DNA of 64,000 nt from Psychrobacter ciconiae (GCF_904846055.1 NZ_CAJGYV010000001.1:930001-994000); one strand, 5' to 3'. Positions 22,215 to 30,367 are shown, counted from the first letter of the stretch. Program-made: numbers and translations. Notes: a model not told the origin generated them from the sequence alone.

Positions 22215-22904
22215 TTATAGTTTGCCCATTTTTTCAAAAAAGGCTTTATAAGCGGCTACCTTTTGATCAAGGGCCAACGGGTAAGCTCGTGAGGTGGAAG
22301 GCAGCCGATATAAGGTCATTTGGCGCTCAATGCTCGGAGTATGATAAGGAAACGCGATGCTTTGGTTGGTTTTTGGGTATTTTGATTTGGGGATTGGGTC
22401 GTCAAGTAGACCGATTAGGGTTTCGGTGGCTTTGCCGCCGGTGGTAAATAAGGTGGTGACGTTTGGCACTTGCGGTAGGATAGTTGGCAAATCGACAGGG
22501 GTAACAACGGTTAAGTGTTTGTCGGAGGCGTTTCCGGTTTCGCGGATGGCTTGTTTCACGCTTGGGCAAAGGGCGATGCCGCGCTCACATAAAAAGGCGC
22601 GGATGCGTTCGGGGTCGAAATGCTTTTCGTTCCCAACGCGAAAATGGTCGGCATCATCAAAAAACACGCGACCGTAAATGCGCCACATGTCATTGTAAAA
22701 GTTAGGATAATGAAAGCGCATTGCCCATTTGTCGGAAGTTGGCGGGAACGTTCCCATCATCATGACGGTGGCATTTGGTGGTAATACAGGGGTAAATGGG
22801 TGCGTTTCGATAGGCAAAGCTGAGGTTTGCTGGTTATTGGATGGAGTATCTTTTTGAATTTGGTCGTTATCCTTATTATTTTGCTCTGATGGGCGCTTGG
22901 TCAT
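22215..22904 (-). CDS. uracil-DNA glycosylase superfamily protein (DNA-deoxyinosine glycosylase-like)
   Basis: A 229-residue protein with the UDG fold of the small-substrate G/U mismatch or hypoxanthine group. After a 30-residue polar leader come VMMMGTFPPTSDKWAMRFHYPN (the motif-1 GTFPP loop and following FHYPN), FYNDMWRIYG, and the second-motif-like TTLFTTGGKATETL. This form is annotated as DNA-deoxyinosine glycosylase in many bacteria; the actual base specificity is inferred. The ATG at 22904 has GAGGAAG six bases upstream. It is divergent from upp across about 65 bases. Confidence 0.8.
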   Translation of the reverse strand: MTKRPSEQNNKDNDQIQKDTPSNNQQTSALPIETHPFTPVLPPNATVMMMGTFPPTSDKWAMRFHYPNFYNDMWRIYGRVFFDDADHFRVGNEKHFDPERIRAFLCERGIALCPSVKQAIRETGNASDKHLTVVTPVDLPTILPQVPNVTTLFTTGGKATETLIGLLDDPIPKSKYPKTNQSIAFPYHTPSIERQMTLYRLPSTSRAYPLALDQKVAAYKAFFEKMGKL

Positions 22905-22971
22905 GATTTTCTTCCTCAAAAAAGGCGTTTTTTGCTATCATACCACATGACCAAAAACCAAGAGAGTGCTC

Positions 22972-23622
22972 ATGAGTGACTTAAATATTACGGTAATCGA
23001 CCATCCTTTAGTGCGCCATAAGCTGAGCTTAATGCGGGAAAAAGATTGTAGCACTTATAAGTTTCGAACGCTGACCAAAGAGCTTGCGCGCTTGATGGCG
23101 TATGAGGCAAGCCGCGATTTTGGGGTGGAAACGTTCCCGATGGAAGGTTGGTGCGGGGAAATTACGGGTGAGCAAATCATCGGTAAAACGGTGACGGTCG
23201 TGCCGATTTTGCGCGCAGGGCTTGGGATGCTCGATGGCGTTTTAGATTTGATTCCGACGGCAAAAATCTCGGTGGTGGGATTGCAGCGTGATGAAAAAAC
23301 GCTTGAGCCTGTGCCGTTTTTTGAAAAATTCGTCAGCCATATGGACAAGCGTCCGGCGCTGATTATTGACCCGATGCTGGCAACCGGCGGCTCGATGGTG
23401 GCGACCATTGATATGCTCAAAAAACACGGTTGCAACAATATTAAGGCGCTCGTTTTGGTTGCTGCTCCTGAAGGCGTTCGCTTGGTGAATGAGGCGCATC
23501 CGGATGTGACCATTTATACCGCCGCGCTTGACAGCCATTTGGATGACCATGGTTATATCATTCCGGGGCTTGGCGATGCCGGTGACAAAATTTTTGGCAC
23601 AAAAACCCACGATACCCATTGA
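22972..23622 (+). CDS. upp: uracil phosphoribosyltransferase
   Basis: Salvages uracil to UMP with PRPP. The 216-residue protein has the tetrameric Upp signatures: [14 protein letters not shown] near the N-terminus, [13 protein letters not shown], and the PRPP loop [10 protein letters not shown], ending with the uracil-binding [12 protein letters not shown] use the ATG at 22972, not the in-frame GTG two codons earlier. No uracil permease gene is adjacent. Confidence 0.96.
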   Translation: MSDLNITVIDHPLVRHKLSLMREKDCSTYKFRTLTKELARLMAYEASRDFGVETFPMEGWCGEITGEQIIGKTVTVVPILRAGLGMLDGVLDLIPTAKISVVGLQRDEKTLEPVPFFEKFVSHMDKRPALIIDPMLATGGSMVATIDMLKKHGCNNIKALVLVAAPEGVRLVNEAHPDVTIYTAALDSHLDDHGYIIPGLGDAGDKIFGTKTHDTH

Positions 23623-23643
23623 TTTCTGCACATTTAAATCATC

Positions 23644-23675
23644 AAAACGTCAATCAAAACTTGGTTGGCGTTTTT
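23644..23675. terminator. terminator after upp
   Basis: Stem AAAACGTCAA / TTGGCGTTTT with one G-U pair in RNA and a T run, between convergent upp and the next gene. Confidence 0.65.
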
Positions 23676-23683
23676 ATTTGCTT

Positions 23684-24319
23684 TCATTTAATTTCATACG
23701 TTTTTAAACAATAGGTCAAATCTGCCTCGATAATCTCATCTTTTATAAGCCTTAGCTGCTGAAAGTCTAAAATTAATACCTGACTTTTTAAGCGCTCGCG
23801 TGTTCGTTTGTTATGGCGGACGGCAAAGGCAGCAACGGATTTTCCGGTGACTTTTATTTGATTAATAATAACGGGAGCTGCGCCTTGCTTAATTTTTTGG
23901 GCGTTTAAAATGGCGGTGGCAGGGTTAAGGGTGGTAAATAACAGCTTATTTTGCCGCGCAGCTTTTGGTAAATTTCCGGCAAAAAACAAGGTTTGATTGA
24001 GCGGTAAATACTGGGCGTGGCGTTTAAGCTCGCGATAAAAAATCGCGGGTAAATCTTGGTTAAAGCTGTCCTCACTTTGCTGATAAAAGGCGGTGAAACT
24101 GCGCTGAATGTAGCTGCCAAAGACGGTGAAATTTATCCAGTCTTGATAGGTTTTATCTGCTAAAAGCCATTTTGCAAAATTGTCCGCGTCAATGTCAATT
24201 TGACCGGAAAGCATTGCCATTAATAGCTCGGTAGGCGTCGTCACCGTTTGATTTTGCCACGACTGCGGATACAGCTTATCGTCAAGATTTGGAAGCGTTG
24301 GCAATGATGACGGCGGCAT
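23684..24319 (-). CDS. hypothetical protein, soluble, 211 residues
   Basis: I do not recognise this protein. The ATG at 24319 follows AAAGGAG by seven bases, a near-perfect ribosome binding site, so it is surely expressed. It has no signal peptide or membrane helix. The central part runs NQTLFFAGNLPKAARQNKL, LLFTTLNPATAILNAQK, then GKSVAAFAVRHNKRTRERLKSQVLILDF. The order of a Gly-bearing strand, a TT-start strand and a late basic segment faintly recalls ADP-ribosyltransferase folds, but no R-S-E triad is evident, so this is a guess. Divergent from the NMT1-like gene across a palindromic spacer. Confidence 0.6.
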   Translation of the reverse strand: MPPSSLPTLPNLDDKLYPQSWQNQTVTTPTELLMAMLSGQIDIDADNFAKWLLADKTYQDWINFTVFGSYIQRSFTAFYQQSEDSFNQDLPAIFYRELKRHAQYLPLNQTLFFAGNLPKAARQNKLLFTTLNPATAILNAQKIKQGAAPVIINQIKVTGKSVAAFAVRHNKRTRERLKSQVLILDFQQLRLIKDEIIEADLTYCLKTYEIK

Positions 24320-24380
24320 AATTGTCTCCTTTGGCGGCAATTTGGCTTAGTTTTTTGGCGAGCATTATTAACGTTATCAC

Positions 24381-24397
24381 TAATTTGTCACAAATTA
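24381..24397. promoter_or_regulatory. 17-bp palindrome in divergent spacer, candidate operator
   Basis: TAATTTGTCACAAATTA is a perfect inverted repeat of 8 bp around a central C. It lies roughly midway between the divergent starts at 24319 and 24491. A second, looser repeat (CACAA-N6-TTGTG, 24389-24404) overlaps it. Confidence 0.55.
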
Positions 24398-24490
24398 AAT
24401 TGTGCTATGGTTTGCAAGCTGATTTCATAACAATGCTGCTTTATAACAATGCGACTTTATAACAACAAACAATAAATTTTAAGGATAACA

Positions 24491-25387
24491 ATGACCACTA
24501 AGCTAACACTCACTTTAGAATGGTTTTTAAACCCTGACCATCTGCCATTTATCGCCGGAATCCACACTGGAGCGTATAAAAACGCCGGTCTTGATATTCA
24601 CATGATTGAGCCTGATGAGCATTACGATGGCTTTAGTGAGCTGCAATCGGGCGCGATTGATTTGCACGTGAACGAGCCGATTCATTTATTTGAGCATTAT
24701 TTTGCCGATTTAAAGGCGCTTGGCTGTTTTTTTGTGACCGATGGCGGCGTGCTGATGAAAACCTGTAGCATGGAAAAACTTGAGCAAAATCAGCCCATTC
24801 GCATCACTACCCCTGCGGCAAACCCGATGACTAATAAAATTGGCTTTGAAATCTTAAAGCGCTATGCCAAGAAGAATGGCTTTGAGCTTGATGTAAACAA
24901 CGTTGAATTTGTAGAAACTGACTTTCAGCATTTGCATCATTTAGAGCATGGCGATGACAAGGGCGACTTTGATGGCGCTTGGCTGTGTTTTTATAACTTT
25001 GAGGGCGTTGAAGCCAAATATTTGGGGCTTGATTTTACCTTTATCGACCAAAATGTGTCGCCCTACCCCAATTTTTCGGCGCTTGAGCTGATGACGACGC
25101 ACAGCATTTATGCGCAAAAATCAGCCGCGATTGATAAATTTATTCAAGTTACCAATGAGATGACTCAGCTTTGTGTTGGTGATATTAAAAAGGCTTGCGA
25201 AATCTACTACGGCTTTACCGAGGATTCGCCGTCGGCGCTGATGGACGACATCATTAAAGATACGCTCAAGCGCTTGGTGACGCCGATTAAGCCTGACGCC
25301 AATCGCTGGTCGGAGCTGCGGTCAATGCTCAATGAGCTTGATATTGCGGATATTAGTGATGCCAGTTACGCGAAGCTTTGGCAGTAA
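24491..25387 (+). CDS. NMT1/THI5-like (ABC-type substrate-binding fold) protein, cytoplasmic
   Basis: A 298-residue protein of the NMT1/THI5-like periplasmic-binding fold: KLTLTLEWFLNPDHLPFIAG, then GLDIHMIEPDEHYDGFSEL and the AIDLHVNEPIHLFEH ligand-cleft region, then NKIGFEILKRYAKKNG. Family members bind pyrimidine precursors of thiamine or sulfonates, or in fungi make HMP-phosphate. There is no signal peptide or lipobox: the fold starts within the first few residues, so it should be cytoplasmic. The CCCFC motif of yeast Thi5 is absent. No permease or ATPase genes adjoin. AAGGATAACA precedes the ATG. Confidence 0.8.
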   Translation: MTTKLTLTLEWFLNPDHLPFIAGIHTGAYKNAGLDIHMIEPDEHYDGFSELQSGAIDLHVNEPIHLFEHYFADLKALGCFFVTDGGVLMKTCSMEKLEQNQPIRITTPAANPMTNKIGFEILKRYAKKNGFELDVNNVEFVETDFQHLHHLEHGDDKGDFDGAWLCFYNFEGVEAKYLGLDFTFIDQNVSPYPNFSALELMTTHSIYAQKSAAIDKFIQVTNEMTQLCVGDIKKACEIYYGFTEDSPSALMDDIIKDTLKRLVTPIKPDANRWSELRSMLNELDIADISDASYAKLWQ

Positions 25388-25400
25388 ATGGGCTTTAAAA

Positions 25401-25500
25401 AAGACTGCCTTTTGTAATCACTCATGATCTGATCATTTAAAACGAAAGCTTAGGTATTTAAGCTAGTGGTATAAAAGGTTTGGGTGATTTGGGCAGTCTT
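25401..25500. repeat. 100-bp segment bounded by a 9-bp inverted repeat
   Basis: AAGACTGCC at 25401-25409 and GGCAGTCTT at 25492-25500 are exact inverted copies. A 13-bp palindrome (ATGATC-T-GATCAT, 25424-25436) lies inside. It sits between the NMT1-like gene and the IS630 element. It could be a remnant of a small mobile element or a structured 3' end. Confidence 0.3.
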
Positions 25501-25611
25501 AGTGTGTTTAGAAGGTTCGCTTTCCTAGTTAGGATTTGAACTCTAGGCTATAGCCAAATCGACCTAAAAATGTTATAAAACAAAATATCTTAACTGTCAC
25601 CTCAATGAATC

Positions 25612-25950
25612 ATGACCTATTCCTTAGATTTTCGCAAACAAGTGCTTAAAAGCTTAGCTAACGGCATGACCTTTGCTGAAGCTGCCGTATTTTATGACAT
25701 CAGCCCGACCACCATTCAAAAGTGGAAGAAGCGGCTTCACAGCAAAACTACTCGCAATGTCACGGCACGAAAGATAACTGATGAGGCATTGCGTAAAGAC
25801 GTTGAAGACTATCCCGACAGCTATCATTACGAACGTGCTACGCGCTTGAACTGCAGTGCCTCAGGGATTTGTGAGGCGTTAAAGCGCTTGGGAATCAGCA
25901 AAAAAAAAGACCTTAGAACACCCAAACGCTTGCCCGATAAAAAGAGCTGA
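25612..25950 (+). CDS. IS630 transposase, N-terminal frame (orfA)
   Basis: A 112-residue frame with the DNA-binding half of an IS630 transposase: YSLDFRKQVLKSLANGMTF, a helix-turn-helix (FAEAAVFYDISPTTIQKWKK) and a second helical unit ending EALKRLGISKKK. After that point the frame runs into unrelated residues and stops at 25948. Compared with full-length relatives, the true continuation (KTLxHPxA) is in another frame. The switch is at nine A, 25900-25908. Confidence 0.85.
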   Translation: MTYSLDFRKQVLKSLANGMTFAEAAVFYDISPTTIQKWKKRLHSKTTRNVTARKITDEALRKDVEDYPDSYHYERATRLNCSASGICEALKRLGISKKKDLRTPKRLPDKKS

Positions 25951-26461
25951 GTTTAACGCTAAGCTCCACTACTTCAAACAACAAGGCTTTCCCATCATCT
26001 ATATGGACGAAAGTGGCTTTGAGCATGAAACGATAAGACCATACGGTTATGCACCAATAGGTAAACCTTGTATCGATAGCTGCAACTGGCAAGGTAAAAA
26101 ACGAACCAACGTCATTGGAGCGTTATACCAAAAGGTCTTGTTTGCGCTAGAATTCATTGAAAAGAACGTCAATTGGCGAGTGATTTATGATTGGTGCAAG
26201 TACAAACTGATTCCAAGCCTTAAGACCAAATGCGTGATTGTGATGGACAACGCATCCTTTCATAAAAACCGTCGCATTGCCAAACTGCTTAACCGTCATG
26301 GTCATCGCATCTTATGGCTACCACCTTACAGTCCTGACCTAAACCCTATCGAGAATAAATGGGCTCAGGTAAAATTCTTAAGACAAGGTTGGATAGAAAA
26401 TGACTTATCAAAACTGTTTTATGATATTCATCCAAACCATAACTCTTTTAAAGTGAACTGA
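25883..26461 (+). CDS. IS630 transposase, catalytic frame (orfB)
   Basis: Open from 25883 to the stop at 26459-26461. Reading out of the A run it continues KTLEHPNACPIKRAEFNAKL, then the DDE domain: IIYMDESGFEHE (first Asp), GKKRTNVIGAL, CVIVMDNASFHK (second Asp), and PPYSPDLNPIENKWAQVK (Glu). All three catalytic residues are present. Joining it to orfA needs loss of one A or a +1 shift; a -1 shift hits a stop after two or three codons. The ATG at 26003 is probably not the natural start. Confidence 0.85.
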   Translation, partial: SAWESAKKKTLEHPNACPIKRAEFNAKLHYFKQQGFPIIYMDESGFEHETIRPYGYAPIGKPCIDSCNWQGKKRTNVIGALYQKVLFALEFIEKNVNWRVIYDWCKYKLIPSLKTKCVIVMDNASFHKNRRIAKLLNRHGHRILWLPPYSPDLNPIENKWAQVKFLRQGWIENDLSKLFYDIHPNHNSFKVN

Positions 26462-26490
26462 CTATAGTTTTTTCTATCTATCCTATCGAT

Positions 26491-26685
26491 ATGTTCTTCA
26501 CTATGGATATCTTTAAATCAAATGACGATTTATTGTTTATCAACCTAAGAGTGCCTGTCGGGGTTTATACAAACAGCCAAATTACAGGATACGATTTGGG
26601 TTTGGATTTTTCCGTTAGAGCAAGTGCTTTTAAATTATTTTTAGAGGATTTTCTCAATGATTGCCAAAAAATTTTGATTTCTTAA
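26491..26685 (+). CDS. small orphan ORF, 64 residues, beside the IS
   Basis: Starts at ATG 26491 (or ATG 26503, four codons later) only 25 bases after the IS end. I do not recognise it. The protein is acidic, with aromatic residues spread through it and no membrane helix; it resembles the size and composition of immunity-type proteins, but this is impression only. No clear ribosome binding site. AT-rich compared with flanking genes. It may be the 3' part of a gene cut by the IS. Confidence 0.35.
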   Translation: MFFTMDIFKSNDDLLFINLRVPVGVYTNSQITGYDLGLDFSVRASAFKLFLEDFLNDCQKILIS

Positions 26686-26690
26686 TAACC

Positions 26691-26760
26691 TATGTATAAG
26701 TGAATATGTATAAGTGAATATGTATAAGTGAATATGTATAAGTGAATATGTATAAGTGAA
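26691..26760 (+). repeat. 14-bp tandem repeat, five perfect copies
   Basis: TATGTATAAGTGAA occurs five times in a row without change. Each copy holds stop codons, and because 14 is not a multiple of three these fall in shifting frames. It separates two orphan ORFs and provides the GTG that opens the second. Confidence 0.95.
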
Positions 26761-27085
26761 TATCTGTAGAATTAGCGCAAAAATTAGGGAGATGTACGAA
26801 GCGGAAGTAAATGCAGATATTAGGACGTGGAGAGATGTTCTAAGTAGCTTTGACAAAGCAGTAGAAGAATGCTCCGATGTTGATATGTTAGTTAAGTGCT
26901 TATTAGAAGATGACTTATGGTATATACCTTTTGATTCTGGAATGAAGCTTATGGAAAAAGCAAAATCTTTAGGTGGATGCTCATTGGATTTTTTAGCAGA
27001 TTACTATTCATTTAAAGCAGCATTTCTAGATCCAGGCAAAGAATATGATAATGCTGTCGCAAAACTAGATAAGCTATTTCAATAG
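26756..27085 (+). CDS. orphan ORF, 109 residues or fewer
   Basis: Not recognised. The frame opens at GTG 26756 in the last repeat copy; ATG 26792 (97 residues) is an alternative, with GGGAG too close upstream to be ideal. The protein is acidic and helical (MYEAEVNADIRTWRDVLSSF, then ECSDVDMLVKCLLEDD), with no signal peptide. AT-rich base use marks it as foreign to the surrounding genes. The tail overlaps another open frame at 27069-27212. Confidence 0.4.
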   Translation: MNICRISAKIREMYEAEVNADIRTWRDVLSSFDKAVEECSDVDMLVKCLLEDDLWYIPFDSGMKLMEKAKSLGGCSLDFLADYYSFKAAFLDPGKEYDNAVAKLDKLFQ

Positions 27086-27212
27086 GTTCTATGTGTATAC
27101 CCCAAAAGAACCAAGCATCACACCTTTAAATGAAATCACAGACCATTTAAAACAGTCTGTTATCATGGAACTAATAGAATATCAAACAATAACGCGGCTT
27201 GTTAAACCTTAA
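27069..27212 (+). pseudogene. possible C-terminal remnant of an accessory gene
   Basis: A 47-codon stretch open from just after a stop at 27066 to TAA at 27210-27212, reading ISYFNRFYVYTPKEPSITPL then NEITDHLKQSV and on to LVKP. It has a plausible protein composition but no start with a ribosome binding site. It overlaps the end of the previous ORF and of the convergent DUF1653 gene. It could be that ORF's original tail in a shifted frame. Confidence 0.25.
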
Positions 27213-27442
27213 TCCGCCAAAGCTTTAATCATCTCAAATCGTGGCATATCTTTACCATCAATCGTTACCGTTTCTGTAAACATCGACAGCGGTCGCGCCC
27301 AAACGTCAAACTTGCCATAAAGGCAGCGATAAATGACGAGCGCTTCCTCGGTTTCGGAGTGGCGCGCGGTATGCAGCACTTGATAAAGGTTGCCTTTATA
27401 ATGGCGGTAGATGCCTTGGGGAACGGTTTTTATTTCGGACAT
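27209..27442 (-). CDS. DUF1653 domain protein
   Basis: A 77-residue protein with the DUF1653 core: GIYRHYKGNLYQVLHTARHSET, ALVIYRCLYG and VWARPLSMFTETV. The family is a small beta-rich domain of unknown role, often a stand-alone gene. Its stop overlaps the end of an accessory remnant on the other strand, marking the edge of the AT-rich patch. Confidence 0.9.
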   Translation of the reverse strand: MSEIKTVPQGIYRHYKGNLYQVLHTARHSETEEALVIYRCLYGKFDVWARPLSMFTETVTIDGKDMPRFEMIKALAD

Positions 27443-27486
27443 AGCTTTAACTTATTCTAAATAATTTAGATAACGGCCTAAATGAT

Positions 27487-27523
27487 AAATAAGATCGAAA
27501 AATTTGTGATTTCGACCTTATTT
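27487..27523. terminator. terminator between tyrS and the DUF1653 gene
   Basis: 14-bp stem AAATAAGATCGAAA / TTTCGACCTTATTT with one A-C mismatch on the plus strand (a G-U pair in minus-strand RNA). AT-rich tails on both sides. Confidence 0.55.
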
Positions 27524-27544
27524 TTATTTTTCAAATAATCACCT

Positions 27545-28750
27545 TTAAGCAACCATCACCTTGGCAAATGCCTTTTTGCCCGCTTGAATAACGACCGATT
27601 GACCGCTGGTTAAGCTAAATCCGGCATCGACCACCTCGCCGTCGACTTTGACCGCGCCGCGTTTGAGCATATCTTTTGCCGAGGAGCTGTTTTTGGCAAG
27701 TCCTGCTTGGTTGAGCACTTGAGCGATAAATAAAGCGTCTTGACCGTCCAAATCAAGAGTGACTTCCGGCAAATCTACTGGAAGCTCGCCATCGGCTAAC
27801 ACGTTGCCCGCCGATTTGTGAGCGCTTGCGGCGGCTTCTGTACCATGAAAACGCTCAATTAATTCTTCTGCTAAAATACGCTTGATTTCTTGCGGATTGC
27901 GACCGTTTTCCATCTCAGTCATTAGCGCTTCAACGTCATTCATGGGCTTAAAGCTTAAAAACTCAAAATAACGACGAATCAGCGTGTCCGGCATGGATAG
28001 GATTTTTTGGTACATCGCGCCTGGAGCATCATCGATGGCGACATAGTTGCCAAGCGATTTTGACATTTTATTGACGCCGTCCAAGCCTTCCAAAATCGGC
28101 ACGGTGATACAAACTTGCGGCTCTTGACCGTAGCGACCTTGTAAGGTGCGCCCCATAAGTAAGTTAAACGTTTGGTCCGTGCCGCCAAGCTCAACGTCAG
28201 CTTTAAGCGCGATGGAGTCGTAACCTTGAACGAGCGGATATAAAAACTCGTGAATCGAAATCGGCGTTTGCGAGGCGTAGCGCTTGGCAAAGTCGTCGCG
28301 CTCAAGCATCCGCGAGACGGTTTGCTGACTGGCAAGCTGAATCATGTCAGCGGCGCTCATTTTACTAAACCATTCGGAGTTGAACACCACGCGGGTTTTG
28401 TCTTTGTCCAAAATTTTAAACACCTGCTCGGCGTAAGTTTTGGCATTAAGCTTGATTTGCTCGTCGGTCAATGGCGGGCGGGTGGCATTTTTGCCGGAGG
28501 GGTCGCCAATTTTGGCAGTATAGTCGCCAATTAAAAAATAAATCTCATGACCTAAATCTTGAAAATGCTTGAGCTTATTAATCAAAACCGTGTGACCTAA
28601 ATGCAAGTCAGGCGCGGTGGGGTCAAATCCAGCTTTGATGCGCAGCGGTCGGTTTTGCTTGAGCTTGGCGACCAAATCCTCAGTGGATAAGATTTCTTGC
28701 GTGCCGCGCTCAATGATTGCCAGTTGCTCTTCTAAGGTCAATTCGGTCAT
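27545..28750 (-). CDS. tyrS: tyrosyl-tRNA synthetase
   Basis: Class I enzyme charging tRNA-Tyr. At 401 residues it has the class I HLGH at residues 50-53 ([12 protein letters not shown]), the tyrosine pocket [12 protein letters not shown], the KMSKS loop at 228-232 and a C-terminal S4-like RNA-binding domain (from about residue 340). HLGH and length place it in the TyrS-2 (TyrZ-like) subgroup. The ATG at 28750 is preceded by AGAGA. Confidence 0.97.
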   Translation of the reverse strand: MTELTLEEQLAIIERGTQEILSTEDLVAKLKQNRPLRIKAGFDPTAPDLHLGHTVLINKLKHFQDLGHEIYFLIGDYTAKIGDPSGKNATRPPLTDEQIKLNAKTYAEQVFKILDKDKTRVVFNSEWFSKMSAADMIQLASQQTVSRMLERDDFAKRYASQTPISIHEFLYPLVQGYDSIALKADVELGGTDQTFNLLMGRTLQGRYGQEPQVCITVPILEGLDGVNKMSKSLGNYVAIDDAPGAMYQKILSMPDTLIRRYFEFLSFKPMNDVEALMTEMENGRNPQEIKRILAEELIERFHGTEAAASAHKSAGNVLADGELPVDLPEVTLDLDGQDALFIAQVLNQAGLAKNSSSAKDMLKRGAVKVDGEVVDAGFSLTSGQSVVIQAGKKAFAKVMVA

Positions 28751-28873
28751 GAGGGTCTCTTTATTTCAATTAAGGTGGAATTGCGGCTAGCGCTTTGACG
28801 TTCTGCGCCCTTTTTTGCCGCAAATAATGATAAAATTTGGCAGATATAGTAGCGTTTTTTAGGAAAAATTGCC

Positions 28874-30190
28874 ATGAGTAACCCAAGATTGGGGGCAAAT
28901 CTGAATCTTTGTTCTGATGAAATAGCCACCGTTTTGCCCGAATTTGACTCGGATTTGTCAGCGTCATTATTTGAAAGCTTCGATGACGGGCTTTATATTG
29001 GCATGATGTCAGGAACGAGTCTTGATGGCATGGATGCGGTAATTTGCCAGTTTAATAGCGGCAGTGGCAAAAATATCCGTAACGACAAACCGCTAACACT
29101 GATTGCGACGATTAGCCAAGATTTTCCGGCACGGCTTCGCGAAATTTTGCTGGCGTTAACTTTGCCTAATGGCACGCAGTCGTTAACGGCGCAAGAAAAT
29201 GAGCCAAATCACGCCAGCGAGCTTGATTGGTTCGGGCTTGCAAGCTTGCGATATAGTGAGTTTGCAAGTGAGGTGGTGAATAAGCTGCTTGAGCAGGCAA
29301 ACATCAGCGCGGAGGATATTTTAGCGATTGGTTGTCATGGTCAAACGGTTCGCCATCGCCCAAACTTTGGCTTTAGCTTGCAGCTGATTGATGCCAGCAT
29401 CATTGCCGAGCGTACCAAAATCAGCGTGGTGAGTGACTTTCGCCGCCGTGATTTGGCGGTTGGTGGTCAAGGTGCGCCACTCGTTCCGGCATTTCATGAC
29501 GCGCTTTTTGCTCAAAAAGATAAGTTGCAAATTTTGCTAAATTTAGGCGGCATTGCCAATATTACCGTGTTGCCGCCGAATGGCGATGTCGTTGGCTTTG
29601 ATACAGGACCTGCAAATATCTTAATCGATGCTTGGGTGCAAAAGCATTTGGGCAAAAGTTATGATAAAGATGGCGCTTGGGCAAAATCTGGTCAAATTAT
29701 TGAGCCGCTTCTTGAGCAGCTTTTAACCCAGCCTTTTTTTGCTAAAACTTTTCCTAAAAGTACCGGTCGCGAAGAGTTTAATTTAGACTGGCTTGAGGAT
29801 GAAATTAGTCGTTTTGTTAAAAATAATGCTGCTGAAGACAATTCTGAGCCGTTTTCACCTGCCGATATTCAAGCTACCCTTGTCGAGCTGACCGTAAAAA
29901 GCAGCAGCGCTCAGATATTACCTTTCATTGAAAAACATCCTGACAATCAAGCTTTCATTTATGTTTGTGGTGGCGGCGCGTTAAATGGCTATTTATTACA
30001 GCGATTGCAAGCCAATCTGCCAAATTGCGAAGTTTTAACGACCGAAGCGCTTGGACTTGCGCCCACTTGGGTGGAGGCCGTTGCCTTTGCTTGGCTGGCA
30101 AAGCAGACCATGATGGGTGAAACGAGCAATTTACCGGCGGTAACTGGCGCTGATAAAAAGGTGGTGTTGGGGCAGGTGTGTTTTGCTTAA
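28874..30190 (+). CDS. anmK: anhydro-N-acetylmuramic acid kinase
   Basis: Phosphorylates and opens 1,6-anhydroMurNAc released by lytic transglycosylases, returning it to cell-wall recycling. The ATP-binding MSGTSLDGMD is at about residues 45-54, with IGCHGQTVRH, VSDFRRRDLAVGGQGAPLVP, NLGGIANIT, FDTGPAN and CGGGALNGYL in order. About 40 extra residues precede the usual start, supported by AGGAAAAATTGCC before the ATG. It is divergent from tyrS. It is functionally linked to the transglycosylase at 4831. Confidence 0.95.
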   Translation: MSNPRLGANLNLCSDEIATVLPEFDSDLSASLFESFDDGLYIGMMSGTSLDGMDAVICQFNSGSGKNIRNDKPLTLIATISQDFPARLREILLALTLPNGTQSLTAQENEPNHASELDWFGLASLRYSEFASEVVNKLLEQANISAEDILAIGCHGQTVRHRPNFGFSLQLIDASIIAERTKISVVSDFRRRDLAVGGQGAPLVPAFHDALFAQKDKLQILLNLGGIANITVLPPNGDVVGFDTGPANILIDAWVQKHLGKSYDKDGAWAKSGQIIEPLLEQLLTQPFFAKTFPKSTGREEFNLDWLEDEISRFVKNNAAEDNSEPFSPADIQATLVELTVKSSSAQILPFIEKHPDNQAFIYVCGGGALNGYLLQRLQANLPNCEVLTTEALGLAPTWVEAVAFAWLAKQTMMGETSNLPAVTGADKKVVLGQVCFA

Positions 30191-30367
30191 TTTTCTGGTT
30201 ATTTTTTAAGCTCAATTACTAAAAAAATAATCTGATTTTTAATTTAAGTTTACAGCCGTTCACTTATGTGTTTTATAATGGTTGCCAAAAGCTAAAGATA
30301 ACGCTATAACTACGATCAAGCGTCAATATTTTGATTTAAAAAGTCGCAACCAAATAGGACACTTTGC

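Larger units (their letters stand above)
25549..26466 (+). mobile_element. IS630-family insertion sequence
   Basis: Element of about 914 bp (25551-26464) flanked by TA dinucleotides (25549-25550, 26465-26466), as IS630/Tc1-mariner elements duplicate TA on insertion. The ends are imperfect inverted repeats: CTATAGCCAAATCGACC at the left against CTATAGTCAGTTCACTT read in from the right, about 20 of 29 bases matching. It encodes a transposase in two overlapping frames with an intact DDE triad. Confidence 0.85.

Noticed and set aside
24398..24490. Thiamine (TPP) riboswitch ahead of the NMT1-like gene
   Set aside because: The conserved CUGAGA and GACGGG-type elements are not present in the short leader.
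26691..26760. CRISPR-like array
   Set aside because: The 14-bp units are directly adjacent with no spacers.
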